Shown one piece after another: positions 23,926 to 33,488 of a DNA stretch of 64,000 nucleotides. The position numbers and the translations under genes are program-made. Each line of letters opens with the position of its first letter. Position 1 is the stretch's first letter. The notes below the pieces were generated by a model. That model did not search any database. It worked only from the letters and a program-made list of their open reading frames with translations, and was not told the DNA's origin. Origin of the DNA: Pseudochelatococcus lubricantis (GTDB lineage: Bacteria; Pseudomonadota; Alphaproteobacteria; Rhizobiales; Beijerinckiaceae); assembly GCF_011762225.1 (NCBI RefSeq), contig NZ_JAASQI010000003.1, positions 310,001-374,000 of the forward strand, read 5' to 3'.

Positions 23926-26538
23926 TTACCCGGGGAAGAAGTCGTCGAAGACGGACAGGGGCCGCACGCCGAGCATCGTGCTCTCCTGATCCGTATCATG
24001 TCCCCAAGTGCTTGAGCCGGAAGTGTTCGAGCCGGATACCGCCGCGGTAGCCTTGCCGCGTGCCGGCCCGTCGATGAGGCCGCCGTCGCGCTGCACCGTG
24101 TTCGTTTCCGTCTCGACGGCGGTTGCCGCCGCCACGCTGGCGAATGTCGACGGGGCGGTGCCGAGGGAGGCGATAATGCTGCTGATATCGGAGAGGTTGC
24201 CGGCGGTCAGCGCGGGCAGGTTCTCGAAAACAGCGTCGCAGTTCTTGTCAAAGGCCACCTCGCCGGCAGGCGTCTTGATGCTGAAGACTTCCGTGTGCGC
24301 GCCGTCCGTCACCTTCCAGGAATTGCCGCCGACATTGGTGAGCGTCGCTCCGCTGCTGAAGCCGGAGAGCACGATACGGTCGCCGACCCCGACGCCGTTG
24401 CCGACGAAGTCCTCGATGATATCGCCCGCGATCTCGCCCTTGCGCAGGATGAACACGTCGTTGCCCTCGCCGCCCCAGAGCCGGTCGACGCCCGCGCCGC
24501 CGTCGAGGATGTCGTCGCCGGCACCGCCGCGCAGGATGTTCTTGCCGCTGCCGCCGCCGATGAAGTTCGCGAGGGCGTTGCCGGTGCCGTCGATGTCGCC
24601 GCCCTGCAGCAGCAGGTTCTCGACATGCGCGCCCAGCGTGTAGCTCCGGTTGGAAACCACCGTGTCGATGCCGCTGTTCGCGTTTTCGATCACCACATCG
24701 CCGGAATGGTCGACGATGTAGGTGTCGTTGCCGGCGCCCCCCTCCAGCGTGTCGGCGCCGGCACCGCCGTCGAGGACGTTGTTGCCCGTGTTGCCGACCA
24801 GATGGTTGGTGCCGCTGTTGCCGGTGGCGTTGAGGTTGGCCGTGCCCTTCAGCACGAGCTTTTCCACCTGCGTGGGCAGCACGTAGCTCACGGATGAGTA
24901 GACCGTGTCGTAGCCTTCGCCGGTCTTCTCGACGACGACGTCCCCGGCGTTGTCGACATCGTAGACGTCGTCGCCCGCGCCGCCTTCCATCCTGTCTGCC
25001 CCGGTTCCGCCGATCAGCGTGTCGTTGCCCGCGCCGCCCTGCAGCGTGTCGTCACCGGCCTTGCCGTCCAGGATGTCGTTGCCGCCGTTCCCCTTCAGGA
25101 GGTTGGCGCTGTCGTTGCCGGTGATGGTGTTGTCGAGGTCGTTGCCGTTGCCGTTGAAGCTGCCGGCACCGATGATCAGGTTCTCGACATTCGCCGTCAG
25201 CGTATACACGCCCGCCAGGTGCGAGATCACCGTGTCGATGCCCTTGTTGGGAAGCTCGGTCACCACGTCACCCGAGTGGTTGACGACGTAAACGTCGTTG
25301 CCGCCGAGTCCCGCGAAGCTGTCGGCGCCCGAGGTGCCCGGCAGGAAGTCGTCGCCTTCGGTCGCACTGGTCGCGGGAATGTAGTAGTCCCCGGCCGTCA
25401 TGTTCGTGATCGTGTTGCCGGAGACCGACGTATGCGACGGGCTGGCGATGGTCGAGTTCGAGATTTCCTCGCGGATGCCATACCGGGTGGCGCCGTTCGA
25501 GGTGATGACGTTGTCGATGATCCGCGTATTGGTCGACCGGTAGATGTTGCCGGTATGGCCCGGTTCGGTGTCGTCGCGCACGCGGATGTTGATGGCGTCG
25601 TAGGCGCCGGGCGTCTCGACGCCGTTGTTGTGGATGATGTTGTTCTCGATCAGCGTATCGGTCGAGCCTTCCACGCGCACGCCGGCGCGGGCGTTGTCGT
25701 GAATGTTGACGCCGGTCACCGTGACGTCGTCGGAGAGCTTGATCAGGACGCCTTCGCGGGAGTTGCCGTAGTATTCCCCGCCCTGGATCGTGATGTTGGT
25801 CGGCCAGACGATGTCGGGGGCGCCGTCGAAGACATCGCCGCGCTGGATGACGATGCCGGTGCCGCCCGTCGCGCCGAGACCGTTGCCGTACGAGATGTTG
25901 TTCAGGAACAGCACATCGTTGGAGCTGGTGGTGGCGTTGAAGCCGTGGCGGTCGTTGCCGTAGGAGATGTTGTTCTCGTAGAGGCCGCCCTCGACATAGT
26001 CGGCGACGAAGCCGTCGAGGTGGTTGCCGTGCGACACCGAGTTCCGGACAATGAGATTGTAGGTGATCTCGTGCGGATTGATGCCATAGGCGGTGCAGTT
26101 CATCGCCTCGACGCTGTCGATCACGATATTCTGGTGCACGCGCCCGTCGGCGTTCGTCTTCACGCCGGTGATGATGCCGGCCTGATGGCCCAGATTGTTG
26201 GCGCGGTTGCCGTCAATGGTCAGATTCTTGATCAGGATGTTCTCCGCGCTCTCGTTGACCGGGGTGCGCAGAATGCCGTTGATGCGGTCGTTGAAATTGT
26301 CCGCGAGCTTGAGCACGGTCTCGCCCATGCCCGCGCCGACCAGACTCACGTTCGACCGCACCTCCACCGCGCCGGCGGAGGGGTTGGAATGGTCGCCGCT
26401 CACGATGTAGATGCCCGCGGGAATGATGACCGTGCCGCCGCCGGCGGCATGGGCCGCGTCGATGGCCGCCTGAATGGCTGCGCTGTCATCGGTTACGCCG
26501 TCGCCTTTGGCGCCGAAATCAAGAACATTGTACTCCAT
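23926..26538 (-). CDS. Secreted AlgE-type mannuronan C5-epimerase with RTX repeats
   Basis: Predicted to convert mannuronate to guluronate in alginate outside the cell. Residues 1-~385 form the right-handed beta-helix A-module, very like Azotobacter AlgE proteins ([35 protein letters not shown]). Residues ~395-760 are haemolysin-type Ca-binding repeats (GGxGNDxLxGG) alternating with VDxxGDVVxE blocks. A short C-terminus ending DDFFPG follows. There is no signal peptide, so type I secretion is expected. The catalytic motif is NPHE (residues 154-157) where AlgE enzymes have DPHE; the matching Tyr151, His156 and Asp180 are kept. Activity is therefore uncertain. It lies downstream of the alg operon, same strand, after a 269-base gap. 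Confidence 0.9.
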   Translation of the reverse strand: MEYNVLDFGAKGDGVTDDSAAIQAAIDAAHAAGGGTVIIPAGIYIVSGDHSNPSAGAVEVRSNVSLVGAGMGETVLKLADNFNDRINGILRTPVNESAENILIKNLTIDGNRANNLGHQAGIITGVKTNADGRVHQNIVIDSVEAMNCTAYGINPHEITYNLIVRNSVSHGNHLDGFVADYVEGGLYENNISYGNDRHGFNATTSSNDVLFLNNISYGNGLGATGGTGIVIQRGDVFDGAPDIVWPTNITIQGGEYYGNSREGVLIKLSDDVTVTGVNIHDNARAGVRVEGSTDTLIENNIIHNNGVETPGAYDAINIRVRDDTEPGHTGNIYRSTNTRIIDNVITSNGATRYGIREEISNSTIASPSHTSVSGNTITNMTAGDYYIPATSATEGDDFLPGTSGADSFAGLGGNDVYVVNHSGDVVTELPNKGIDTVISHLAGVYTLTANVENLIIGAGSFNGNGNDLDNTITGNDSANLLKGNGGNDILDGKAGDDTLQGGAGNDTLIGGTGADRMEGGAGDDVYDVDNAGDVVVEKTGEGYDTVYSSVSYVLPTQVEKLVLKGTANLNATGNSGTNHLVGNTGNNVLDGGAGADTLEGGAGNDTYIVDHSGDVVIENANSGIDTVVSNRSYTLGAHVENLLLQGGDIDGTGNALANFIGGGSGKNILRGGAGDDILDGGAGVDRLWGGEGNDVFILRKGEIAGDIIEDFVGNGVGVGDRIVLSGFSSGATLTNVGGNSWKVTDGAHTEVFSIKTPAGEVAFDKNCDAVFENLPALTAGNLSDISSIIASLGTAPSTFASVAAATAVETETNTVQRDGGLIDGPARGKATAAVSGSNTSGSSTWGHDTDQESTMLGVRPLSVFDDFFPG

Positions 26539-26807
26539 GGAACGTCTCCGCGCTAGAGCAGATGCCGGAAGGTGCTTTCCGGAAAGGATTGTGCTTGCTC
26601 AAATGGACCGACCGGGATGGACATTCAGCGAAAAGTCATCCCGGTCCTCTATCAAGCCCTGTGCGGGCGTCTGGGGTCGTAAACCGCTGCAGCGCGCGTA
26701 TTTGCCGGTGACAGAAATTGCCGCGCACGTTTTTTAACGGCGAATTCTAGGCAAATGATCGCGTGCGCATAATAATCTATGTTTAGGAACAGCCAGTCGG
26801 GGGCACT

Positions 26808-28013
26808 TTATTTACGCCCTTCGGTCTCCGCATCGGTCACGGCTGCGCGCCCGATGACGGTGTCGGCCTCAGCCCGCGACATGCCGCCGAACCGGGCGGC
26901 GGCCAATGCCGCGGGCGCGTTTCCCTGTGCGGCGGCGAGCGACAGATAGGCGCGGGCGAGTTCGGTGTCGCCCTCCGTCCGCGCGCCCGTCAGCAGCAGC
27001 ATGCCCAGCCTGTATTGAGCGACGGCGTCGCCGTCCCGCGCCGCGAGCGTGAGGAAGCGCTGCGCCTTCTGCTGTGCGCCCTCCTCTGCCCCCGCCCTGA
27101 AGGCATAGATTTCGCCCAGGCTGACGCGCGCCGGGTTGGAGCCCGCGAGCGCCTTTTCCTCCAGGAATTGCAGGATCGTGCCGTCCCCCGCCACATCGTT
27201 CTGCCCGCCGCCCGAAAGCTTCGACAGCGCCTCGATACCGCGCCGGTCGCCCGTCCCGGCCGCCTTGAGGAGCAGGTCGATGGCTTCGAGGCGGTCGTGC
27301 GTGTCCGGCTGTGCGAGAAGATGCCGGGCGAGGACGATGCTGGCGTCCGTGTCGCCGCGCGCGATGAGGGGCTGCAGCCAGCGGCGCAGCGTCTTGCCCT
27401 CTTCAGGGTCGCCGGGGGCGGCGAGGCCGGCATGCAGGCCGGCGGCGGCCACCGTGGCGGATGTGCCGAGCACGGCGGCGCGGCCGAGCCATTGCCTCGC
27501 CGCTTCCGGTTCTTCCCGGCCGGGGGACAGGAGCGCGCGGGCGATCTTCAGCATCTCCCTGGCCCGCTCCTCGCGCGGGAGGCCGGCGAGCAGGCGCAGC
27601 GCCCTGTCCGTGTCGCGCCGCACCCCCCAGCCCAGCGCGTAGGCGACGGCCGCGCCTTTCACGGACTTGACGTTACCCGCTTGCGCCCCGCGCGCATACC
27701 ATTGCGGCGCCTCGCCGGGGTTCGCCTCGCCGCCGATGCCGTGCTGCAACAGAATGGCATAGGCGGTCGCCGAGGCGCTGGAGCCGTTCAGCGCCTCGCG
27801 GCGCAACAGCGGCCGCAACTGGGCCGCGCCCTTGAATGGCTGCGGCCCGCGCGCGGCGATCAGCTTGGCGGCGGCCCGGAGCGCCTCGCGGTCGCCGTCG
27901 AGGGCGGCGCTCACAAGACTGTCGAAACGCGGCGCGGCAGCGGCGGGGGTTGCGGCGACGGCGAGCAGCGCCGCCGCGAAGAAGGCGGCGCGGACCTTAT
28001 CGGATATAGCCAT
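26808..28013 (-). CDS. Secreted Sel1-repeat protein (alg operon, third)
   Basis: A 401-residue protein with a signal peptide (AFFAAALLAVAATPAAAA) and Sel1-like/TPR helical repeats over most of its length, for example ALNGSSASATAYAILLQHGIGG and LAARDGDAVAQYRLGMLLL. No lipobox Cys is present. Its start lies inside the end of the preceding Sel1 gene (17-base overlap). Sel1 repeats mediate protein-protein contacts; in Pseudomonas the Sel1/TPR lipoprotein AlgK holds the alginate export complex together. A scaffold role is inferred from family and operon. Confidence 0.85.
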   Translation of the reverse strand: MAISDKVRAAFFAAALLAVAATPAAAAPRFDSLVSAALDGDREALRAAAKLIAARGPQPFKGAAQLRPLLRREALNGSSASATAYAILLQHGIGGEANPGEAPQWYARGAQAGNVKSVKGAAVAYALGWGVRRDTDRALRLLAGLPREERAREMLKIARALLSPGREEPEAARQWLGRAAVLGTSATVAAAGLHAGLAAPGDPEEGKTLRRWLQPLIARGDTDASIVLARHLLAQPDTHDRLEAIDLLLKAAGTGDRRGIEALSKLSGGGQNDVAGDGTILQFLEEKALAGSNPARVSLGEIYAFRAGAEEGAQQKAQRFLTLAARDGDAVAQYRLGMLLLTGARTEGDTELARAYLSLAAAQGNAPAALAAARFGGMSRAEADTVIGRAAVTDAETEGRK

Positions 28014-30801
28014 TGTCGTGCGCCCTCTTCTGCCATCGCATCGCGGACTGCCGGTCTGCCTTGACGCCGAAGCCGAGATCGAGCGCCAGTCCATACTGGT
28101 ACATCGCTTCCGGATCGCCCGCCTCCGCCGCCCGGCGCGTCCAGCGAGTAGCCTCGTCCGCCGAGACCCGGCCGCCGTTGAGCCCGGCCGCGTAAAGCCG
28201 GGCGAGGGATTTCATGGCCGTGACATCGCCCGTTTCCGCCGCCTGCGTCAGCAGGGCGACACCCTCTTGCCCCCGCTCCGGCTGCAGCGTGAGAAGCAGC
28301 GTGCCATAGGCGTTGAGCGCGGAGGGAACGCCGTTGCCCGCTGCCTCACGGAGCGCGGCAAGCGCCGTTTCCGATGCATCGGACGCATCCCGCCCCGCGA
28401 GCACCACGAGACCGCGCACGGCGGCCGGCTGGCCGGCCAGCGCGCCGAGGCGGTACCATTTCGCCGCTTCCGCGCCATGTTGGTTCGCATGGAGATCGCC
28501 GAGCAGCGTCGCCGCCTTCGGGTGCCCGGCCGCAGCCGCGCGCTCGAACAGGCGGATGGCACGGGCCGTGTCGGGAGCGCCGGTGGCGGCGCCCGAGGCG
28601 TAGAGTTCGCCGAGGCCGAAGAGTTGCCTGGGCCGCTCGGCGGCGATCCGCTCGGCCTGCCGCAGCAGTGCTTCGGCACGTGCCGCGCCGCCATCCGGGA
28701 ACCGCGCGTAGAGGCCTGCGGCGAGCGCCAGCGCGCGGGGATCGCAGACGATGCGCTGTCCCACACCGGCGAGCACGCGCCGCACCGCCGCCTCGTCGTC
28801 GGGCAGGGCCGCGAGCGCATCCGCCTCGCCGCGTTCGGCGGCGCGCAGCAGCCATTCTCCGGCCGGCACGCCTGTCTTGTCCGCGACGCCCTCGCCCAGA
28901 CGGTAGAGCGCCAGCATGGCCTCGCCGTTGCCTGCGCCTGCTGCGGCGGCGAGGCGGCCGATCGCCTGCGCACGCGCGGCGTCGTCGACAGGCGTGTGCG
29001 CGAGCAGGCGTTTCGCCAGCCGCAGGTCGACGTCGCCGTTGCCGCTTTCCGCCACCGTCGCCAGCAGTCTGTCGCCATCGCCGGGCTTCGACGGCAGCCG
29101 CGCGGCGAAATAGGCATCGGCCAGCGCCAGCCGGCCGGGGACCACGCCGTCGCCGGGGGCGGCGGCGCGTGCGGCAAACCGCACGGCCTCCTCCTCCTGC
29201 GCGACACCACCGTCGATCAGCACTGCCAGTTCGACCATGGCGCGGCGGTCGCCAAGCGCGGCGGCCTTGTCGAGCCAGCCGCGCGCCGCCGCGCCGTCTC
29301 CGGCGTCGGCGGCGGAGCGGGCAAGGCGGCGCAGGGCGGCGGCGTTGCCCGCGTCCGCGGCGCGTGCCAGCAGGGAAGCTGCCTCCTCCGGCGAAGCCGC
29401 GCCGGGCACGCAGCGCCCGATTTCTGAGAGCGTGTAAAGCGCCGCCGGTTGTCCGGCCCCGGCCGCGCGGGTGAGGCGCGCGGCGGCTTCCCGCAGGTCG
29501 AGGCCCTGGTCGAGCAGATAATCCGCATAGGCGACGTCCGCCTCCGGGGAGCCCATCGCCCCGAGGCGTTCGTAGATCGCCCCGGCGCGAGCCTCATCGG
29601 CCGTCACGCCCCGTCCGGTGCGGTAGGCGAAGGCCTGCGCCGAGAGCGCTTCCACGGCCGGCGAGGGCGCGGCGGCCGCATTGTCGAGACTGGCGGCCAG
29701 CGCCACGGGATCGGCCTTGCCGGTGAAGTCACCGCGATGGTAGCGCACCGCCAGCAGCAGCGCGTCCGGTTCCTGAGCGAGCACGGCGCGGGAGAGAAGT
29801 TGCTGCGCCGACGGGGTGTCCCGCCCCGCCGCGAGATGGAGGCGCGCGGCGGCCGTCATGGCGCGCACGGAGCCCTGCCGGGCCGCGAGTTCCCAGAGTT
29901 CGAGCGCCTTCGCCGTATCCTTCGGCAAGCCGCGTCCCGTTTCGTGGAGGCTGGCGAGCCTTGCCGCCGCGTCGGCGTCGCCAACGCCGGCACCGACCTC
30001 GTACCACCTCGCCGCCGCCGCCGCGCCCGCGTCGCCCTCCACGCCGAGGAGGAAGTCGCCGACGTCGGTGAGCACCGAGCAGTCGCCGCCAGCCAGCGCC
30101 GTTTGCACGCCGATGACGGCGAGCGTGAGGAAATGCCGGGCGGCGTTGTCGAAGGGCTGCGCGGCTCCGGGCGTTGCGTACAGCGCGGCGAGCTGGAGCG
30201 CGGCGGCGGGGTCGCCCTGGCTCGCGGCGATGCCGAGATAGCGCGCCGCCGCATCGGGATCGGGCGCCGGCAGCGCGCCGGTGCGGTAGAGCCTGCCGAG
30301 CGTGAGCGCCGCGCCTGTCCGCAGCGCGGCCGATGCTTCCTGCAGCAGCGTCTCCGCGCGCTTCAGGTCTACCGGGCCGGCCGCCGGATCGGTGAGCGAG
30401 AGCGCCAGTTGCCGCTTGGCCTCCGGCGTTGCCGCCGTCGAGCGGGCCGCGAGATGGTCGAGCATGCGCCGCGCGAGCGCCCTGTCGCGCGCCACGTCGG
30501 CGCCGCCCGCCGCGTAGCGGCCGGCGTCCGCCAGCATGCGCTCCGGCGGGACCGTGGTGTCCCGGCCGTCCCACTTCGTCCAGTCCACGGCTGGCGGCTG
30601 CGGGCGCGGAATCTTGCGGCAGACCTTGGCGTAGTCGCGTTTCGGCGGCGTGCGCAGAAAGGCCTGCGCGCTGGCCGTCGTCTCCCGCGGCTCGGCCTGC
30701 TGGGCGCGTGGCGCCGGCACTCCGGCGAACAGGGCCGCGCCGGCCGCCGCCAGCACGAGAAGGCGTATCCCGCCTCCGGAGAAAGGCGCTGTGGCGTTCA
30801 T
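27997..30801 (-). CDS. Large secreted Sel1-repeat protein (alg operon, second)
   Basis: A 934-residue protein with an N-terminal signal (LLVLAAAGAALFAGVPAPRAQ) followed by a linker rich in Pro, then roughly twenty Sel1-like repeats of ~36 residues (for example YQYGLALDLGFGVKADRQSAM at the C-terminus). There are no catalytic motifs and no lipobox. It starts on the last bases of the preceding gene (4-base overlap). A periplasmic scaffold for polymannuronate synthesis or export is a reasonable inference. No close named family member is recognised. Confidence 0.87.
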   Translation of the reverse strand: MNATAPFSGGGIRLLVLAAAGAALFAGVPAPRAQQAEPRETTASAQAFLRTPPKRDYAKVCRKIPRPQPPAVDWTKWDGRDTTVPPERMLADAGRYAAGGADVARDRALARRMLDHLAARSTAATPEAKRQLALSLTDPAAGPVDLKRAETLLQEASAALRTGAALTLGRLYRTGALPAPDPDAAARYLGIAASQGDPAAALQLAALYATPGAAQPFDNAARHFLTLAVIGVQTALAGGDCSVLTDVGDFLLGVEGDAGAAAAARWYEVGAGVGDADAAARLASLHETGRGLPKDTAKALELWELAARQGSVRAMTAAARLHLAAGRDTPSAQQLLSRAVLAQEPDALLLAVRYHRGDFTGKADPVALAASLDNAAAAPSPAVEALSAQAFAYRTGRGVTADEARAGAIYERLGAMGSPEADVAYADYLLDQGLDLREAAARLTRAAGAGQPAALYTLSEIGRCVPGAASPEEAASLLARAADAGNAAALRRLARSAADAGDGAAARGWLDKAAALGDRRAMVELAVLIDGGVAQEEEAVRFAARAAAPGDGVVPGRLALADAYFAARLPSKPGDGDRLLATVAESGNGDVDLRLAKRLLAHTPVDDAARAQAIGRLAAAAGAGNGEAMLALYRLGEGVADKTGVPAGEWLLRAAERGEADALAALPDDEAAVRRVLAGVGQRIVCDPRALALAAGLYARFPDGGAARAEALLRQAERIAAERPRQLFGLGELYASGAATGAPDTARAIRLFERAAAAGHPKAATLLGDLHANQHGAEAAKWYRLGALAGQPAAVRGLVVLAGRDASDASETALAALREAAGNGVPSALNAYGTLLLTLQPERGQEGVALLTQAAETGDVTAMKSLARLYAAGLNGGRVSADEATRWTRRAAEAGDPEAMYQYGLALDLGFGVKADRQSAMRWQKRAHDNGYIR

Positions 30802-33488
30802 CTCGATCCTCCCGATGCGGCCGCCGCTTTCGACGCCTGCTGCTGTTCGTCAGCGGCGGGCGCGAGCGTCTTCAGCATGCGCGCGGCACGCTGGTTGCCC
30901 GCGCCGGCGGCCTGTTCGAGCCACCGCGCCGCCTCCGTGTCGTTCTGCCCGACGCCGGCGCCCTTCAGATAGGCCGTGCCGATCTGGAAGGCGGCATCGG
31001 CGTGGCCACGTTCGGCGGCGCGGCGCAGCCATGCCGCCACCCGCGCGCCGACGGCCTTGTCCGTCCCGCTGCCGGCGGCACGCGACAGGTCGTCGACCGC
31101 CGCCAGGTTGCCTGCGTCGGCCGCGCGCGTCAGCCACTTCTGGCCCTCTGCCCGCGACGTCCGGATGCCGTGGCCGTTGACGAGCAGATGGCCGAATGCC
31201 GCCATGGCGTCCCGGTCGCCGTTCGCCGCCGCCTCGGACAGATGGACCGCGGCCCGATCCGGATCGAGCGGGCCGCCGAGGCCCGCGAGGTAGCCGAGGC
31301 CAAGCGCGGTGCGTGCCTGCACGGAGCCGCGATCTGCCTGCGCCTCCAGCATCGCGGCGGGATCGGCCCCGGCATCGGCCTGCGTCGGCGCGGCGGCGAG
31401 CCACTCCGCCTCCAGCAGCGTTGCGCCGGGCCGGTCGTATGCGCCCTCCGCGCGGACGGCGGCGACGATCTCCGCGCCCCGCGCCGTGTCCCGCGTGACG
31501 CCCCGGCCGTTGAAATAGGCGCGCGCCAGCAGCAGCCGTGCCGGAACGTCGTGCGGTTCGTCGGCGAGGATGGCGTCGAGCAGGCCGACTGCTTCGGCGT
31601 GGCGCGCGGCGAACGTGCCGGAGGACAGCAACGCGGAAGCGAGCGCCAGCCGGGCGGGCCGGGAGCCAGCAGCCGCCTCCCGCTCCAGCAGCGCCAGCCC
31701 TTCCCGGCGCTCGGGTCCCGCCGTGTCGCCGCGCGTCAGCACCAGACCGTAGAGTGCCTGCGCCTCGGGATCGGGCCCTGCGGCGAGCGCCTGCGCGAGC
31801 ACCCGCCGGGCTTCGGCAAGGTCGCCGTCGCGGCCTGTAGCGGCCAGCGTTCTGGCGAGCGCGACGAAATCCGCCGGCCGCTTCGCGGTCTCCCGCGCCC
31901 GCGCCAGCAGGCGTGGCTCGGCCGGGCCCGATTTCAGCGCCCGGGCGACGAGCGCCAGCGCGGCGCGCATGTCGCCCTCATCGAGCTTTTTCAGGTAGAA
32001 GCGTTCGGCCGCCGCGCGCCCGGCGGGATCGCTGTCGCGCATGCGCAAGGCGGCCAGTTCCCATGACGCCGCGTCGACGCCGGCGGCAGCGGCCGTCTCG
32101 TACCAGCGTCTGGCGAACAACGGGCTGCGATTCGGGAGGCTGCCATGGGCATACATGCGCGCGATGCGCAGCATCGCCTCGCCGATGCCGTTGTCGGCGG
32201 CAGCGAACAGCCGCTCGACCGCCTCCCCCGTCCCCACCGCTTCGCCCAGGCGGCCGTCGAGCGACAGCGCGGCCAGCGCGAGGCCGGCGCGCGGGTCCGT
32301 GGCTTCCGCCCGGCGCAAGGCGTCCGCGAGCGCACCGGCGACATCCGCCGGCAGCACCTGTCGCGCGGCGCGCAGCCACGCATCGAGGGCCAGCCCGGCG
32401 CTGACGTTGCCGGTCAGCGCCGCGTCGCGCAGCAGGGGCAGCAGCACGGGCGCGACCTGCGGCGCGGCTTCCCTGTCCAGCGCGCGGCCGGCGAGTTTCG
32501 TCAGCGCCTCGGGATCGGCGGCGATCGGCTCCAGCGCCCGCCCTATGCGTGCCTGACGTTCCGCCGTATCGCCCCGGAAGGCGAGCGCGGCGGCGAGGTC
32601 GAGCGTGTGCAGTTCGAGCCCCGCGCGGCTGTTGCCCGCCTCTGCGGCGCGCGCCAGCCACAGGCGTTTCTCGTCCGTCTGCGCCGTGCGGCCGAGGGCG
32701 AGCGCGGCATCGACGCTGCCGGCGTCCGCCGCCTTCCGCAGCATGTCCAGTGCCCGCGCCGGATCGGTAGCGACGTTCTCGCCGCGCTGCAGATGCCCGG
32801 CGTAGCGAACCATGGCCGGCAAGCTGCCGGCCTCCGCCGCGCGGTGCAGCCAGTCCAGCGCCGCAATCGGATCGGCGGGGACGAGCCTGCCCTCGCGATG
32901 GATGTTGGCGAGTGCCAGCATGGCGCGCGGCGAGCCGGCCTCCGCCCGCGCCCGCAGGGGCGGCAGCGCCGCCTTCTCGCCGCTTTCCGCAAGGTCGGTC
33001 AGCGCCCCGACGCTGCCCATCACCGCCGCCGATTCCAGCAGCTGGCGCGCTTCGCCCGGATCGTGCCCCGCACCCTGACCGGCGGCGAGCGCCAGCACGT
33101 GGGCGGCCTCGCCGTTGCCCTGAAACATGAGCCTGCGCAGCAGTCCCTCAAGCTCGCGGAAGCCCGGCCCCGACGCGGCCAGCCGCAGCCGCGCCAGCGC
33201 GACCGCCGTTTCGGCGGTGCGGTCGCCGCGCGCGAAGGCGGCGCCGTAGGCCGCCTTCGCGGCCTCGCGGTCCGGGCGGCGCAGCGGGTTGTCCGGTCCG
33301 GTCATCAGCCCCGCGAGCAGCATCGCGCCCAGCTGGCGCCTGTCGGCGGCCGCATTGCTCGCCGACAGGCGTTCCACGGTCTGCCGCTCGGCGGCATAAC
33401 GCTCCGCAAGCGCCGCATCGCCGGCAATGGCCACGCCGTGCGGCAGGGCGAGTATCAGGCTCAGGATGAAAAGGCAGGCGCGGATCAT
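30798..33488 (-). CDS. Large secreted Sel1-repeat protein (alg operon, first)
   Basis: An 896-residue protein with a cleavable signal (ACLFILSLILALPHGVAIAG) followed by tandem Sel1/TPR-like repeats through to FQIGTAYLKGAGVGQND near the end. It lacks the N-terminal lipid-attachment Cys of AlgK. It overlaps algL by 4 bases and the next gene by 4. The series of three Sel1 proteins is unlike the single AlgK of Pseudomonas. Its exact partner is unknown. Confidence 0.87.
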   Translation of the reverse strand: MIRACLFILSLILALPHGVAIAGDAALAERYAAERQTVERLSASNAAADRRQLGAMLLAGLMTGPDNPLRRPDREAAKAAYGAAFARGDRTAETAVALARLRLAASGPGFRELEGLLRRLMFQGNGEAAHVLALAAGQGAGHDPGEARQLLESAAVMGSVGALTDLAESGEKAALPPLRARAEAGSPRAMLALANIHREGRLVPADPIAALDWLHRAAEAGSLPAMVRYAGHLQRGENVATDPARALDMLRKAADAGSVDAALALGRTAQTDEKRLWLARAAEAGNSRAGLELHTLDLAAALAFRGDTAERQARIGRALEPIAADPEALTKLAGRALDREAAPQVAPVLLPLLRDAALTGNVSAGLALDAWLRAARQVLPADVAGALADALRRAEATDPRAGLALAALSLDGRLGEAVGTGEAVERLFAAADNGIGEAMLRIARMYAHGSLPNRSPLFARRWYETAAAAGVDAASWELAALRMRDSDPAGRAAAERFYLKKLDEGDMRAALALVARALKSGPAEPRLLARARETAKRPADFVALARTLAATGRDGDLAEARRVLAQALAAGPDPEAQALYGLVLTRGDTAGPERREGLALLEREAAAGSRPARLALASALLSSGTFAARHAEAVGLLDAILADEPHDVPARLLLARAYFNGRGVTRDTARGAEIVAAVRAEGAYDRPGATLLEAEWLAAAPTQADAGADPAAMLEAQADRGSVQARTALGLGYLAGLGGPLDPDRAAVHLSEAAANGDRDAMAAFGHLLVNGHGIRTSRAEGQKWLTRAADAGNLAAVDDLSRAAGSGTDKAVGARVAAWLRRAAERGHADAAFQIGTAYLKGAGVGQNDTEAARWLEQAAGAGNQRAARMLKTLAPAADEQQQASKAAAASGGSR

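Noticed and set aside
24400-25330. Periodic repeats in the epimerase gene as a CRISPR-like or DNA repeat array
   Set aside because: The periodicity is in the protein (Ca-binding GGxGNDxLxGG nonapeptides) and varies at the DNA level.
25219-26556. Long plus-strand open frame opposite the RTX epimerase
   Set aside because: Val/Asp-rich antisense artefact of the repeat-coding strand; the minus-strand product is clearly an AlgE-type epimerase.
30798-33488. First Sel1 protein as a true AlgK orthologue
   Set aside because: It is about twice the usual AlgK length and lacks the lipid-attachment Cys; called only Sel1-repeat.
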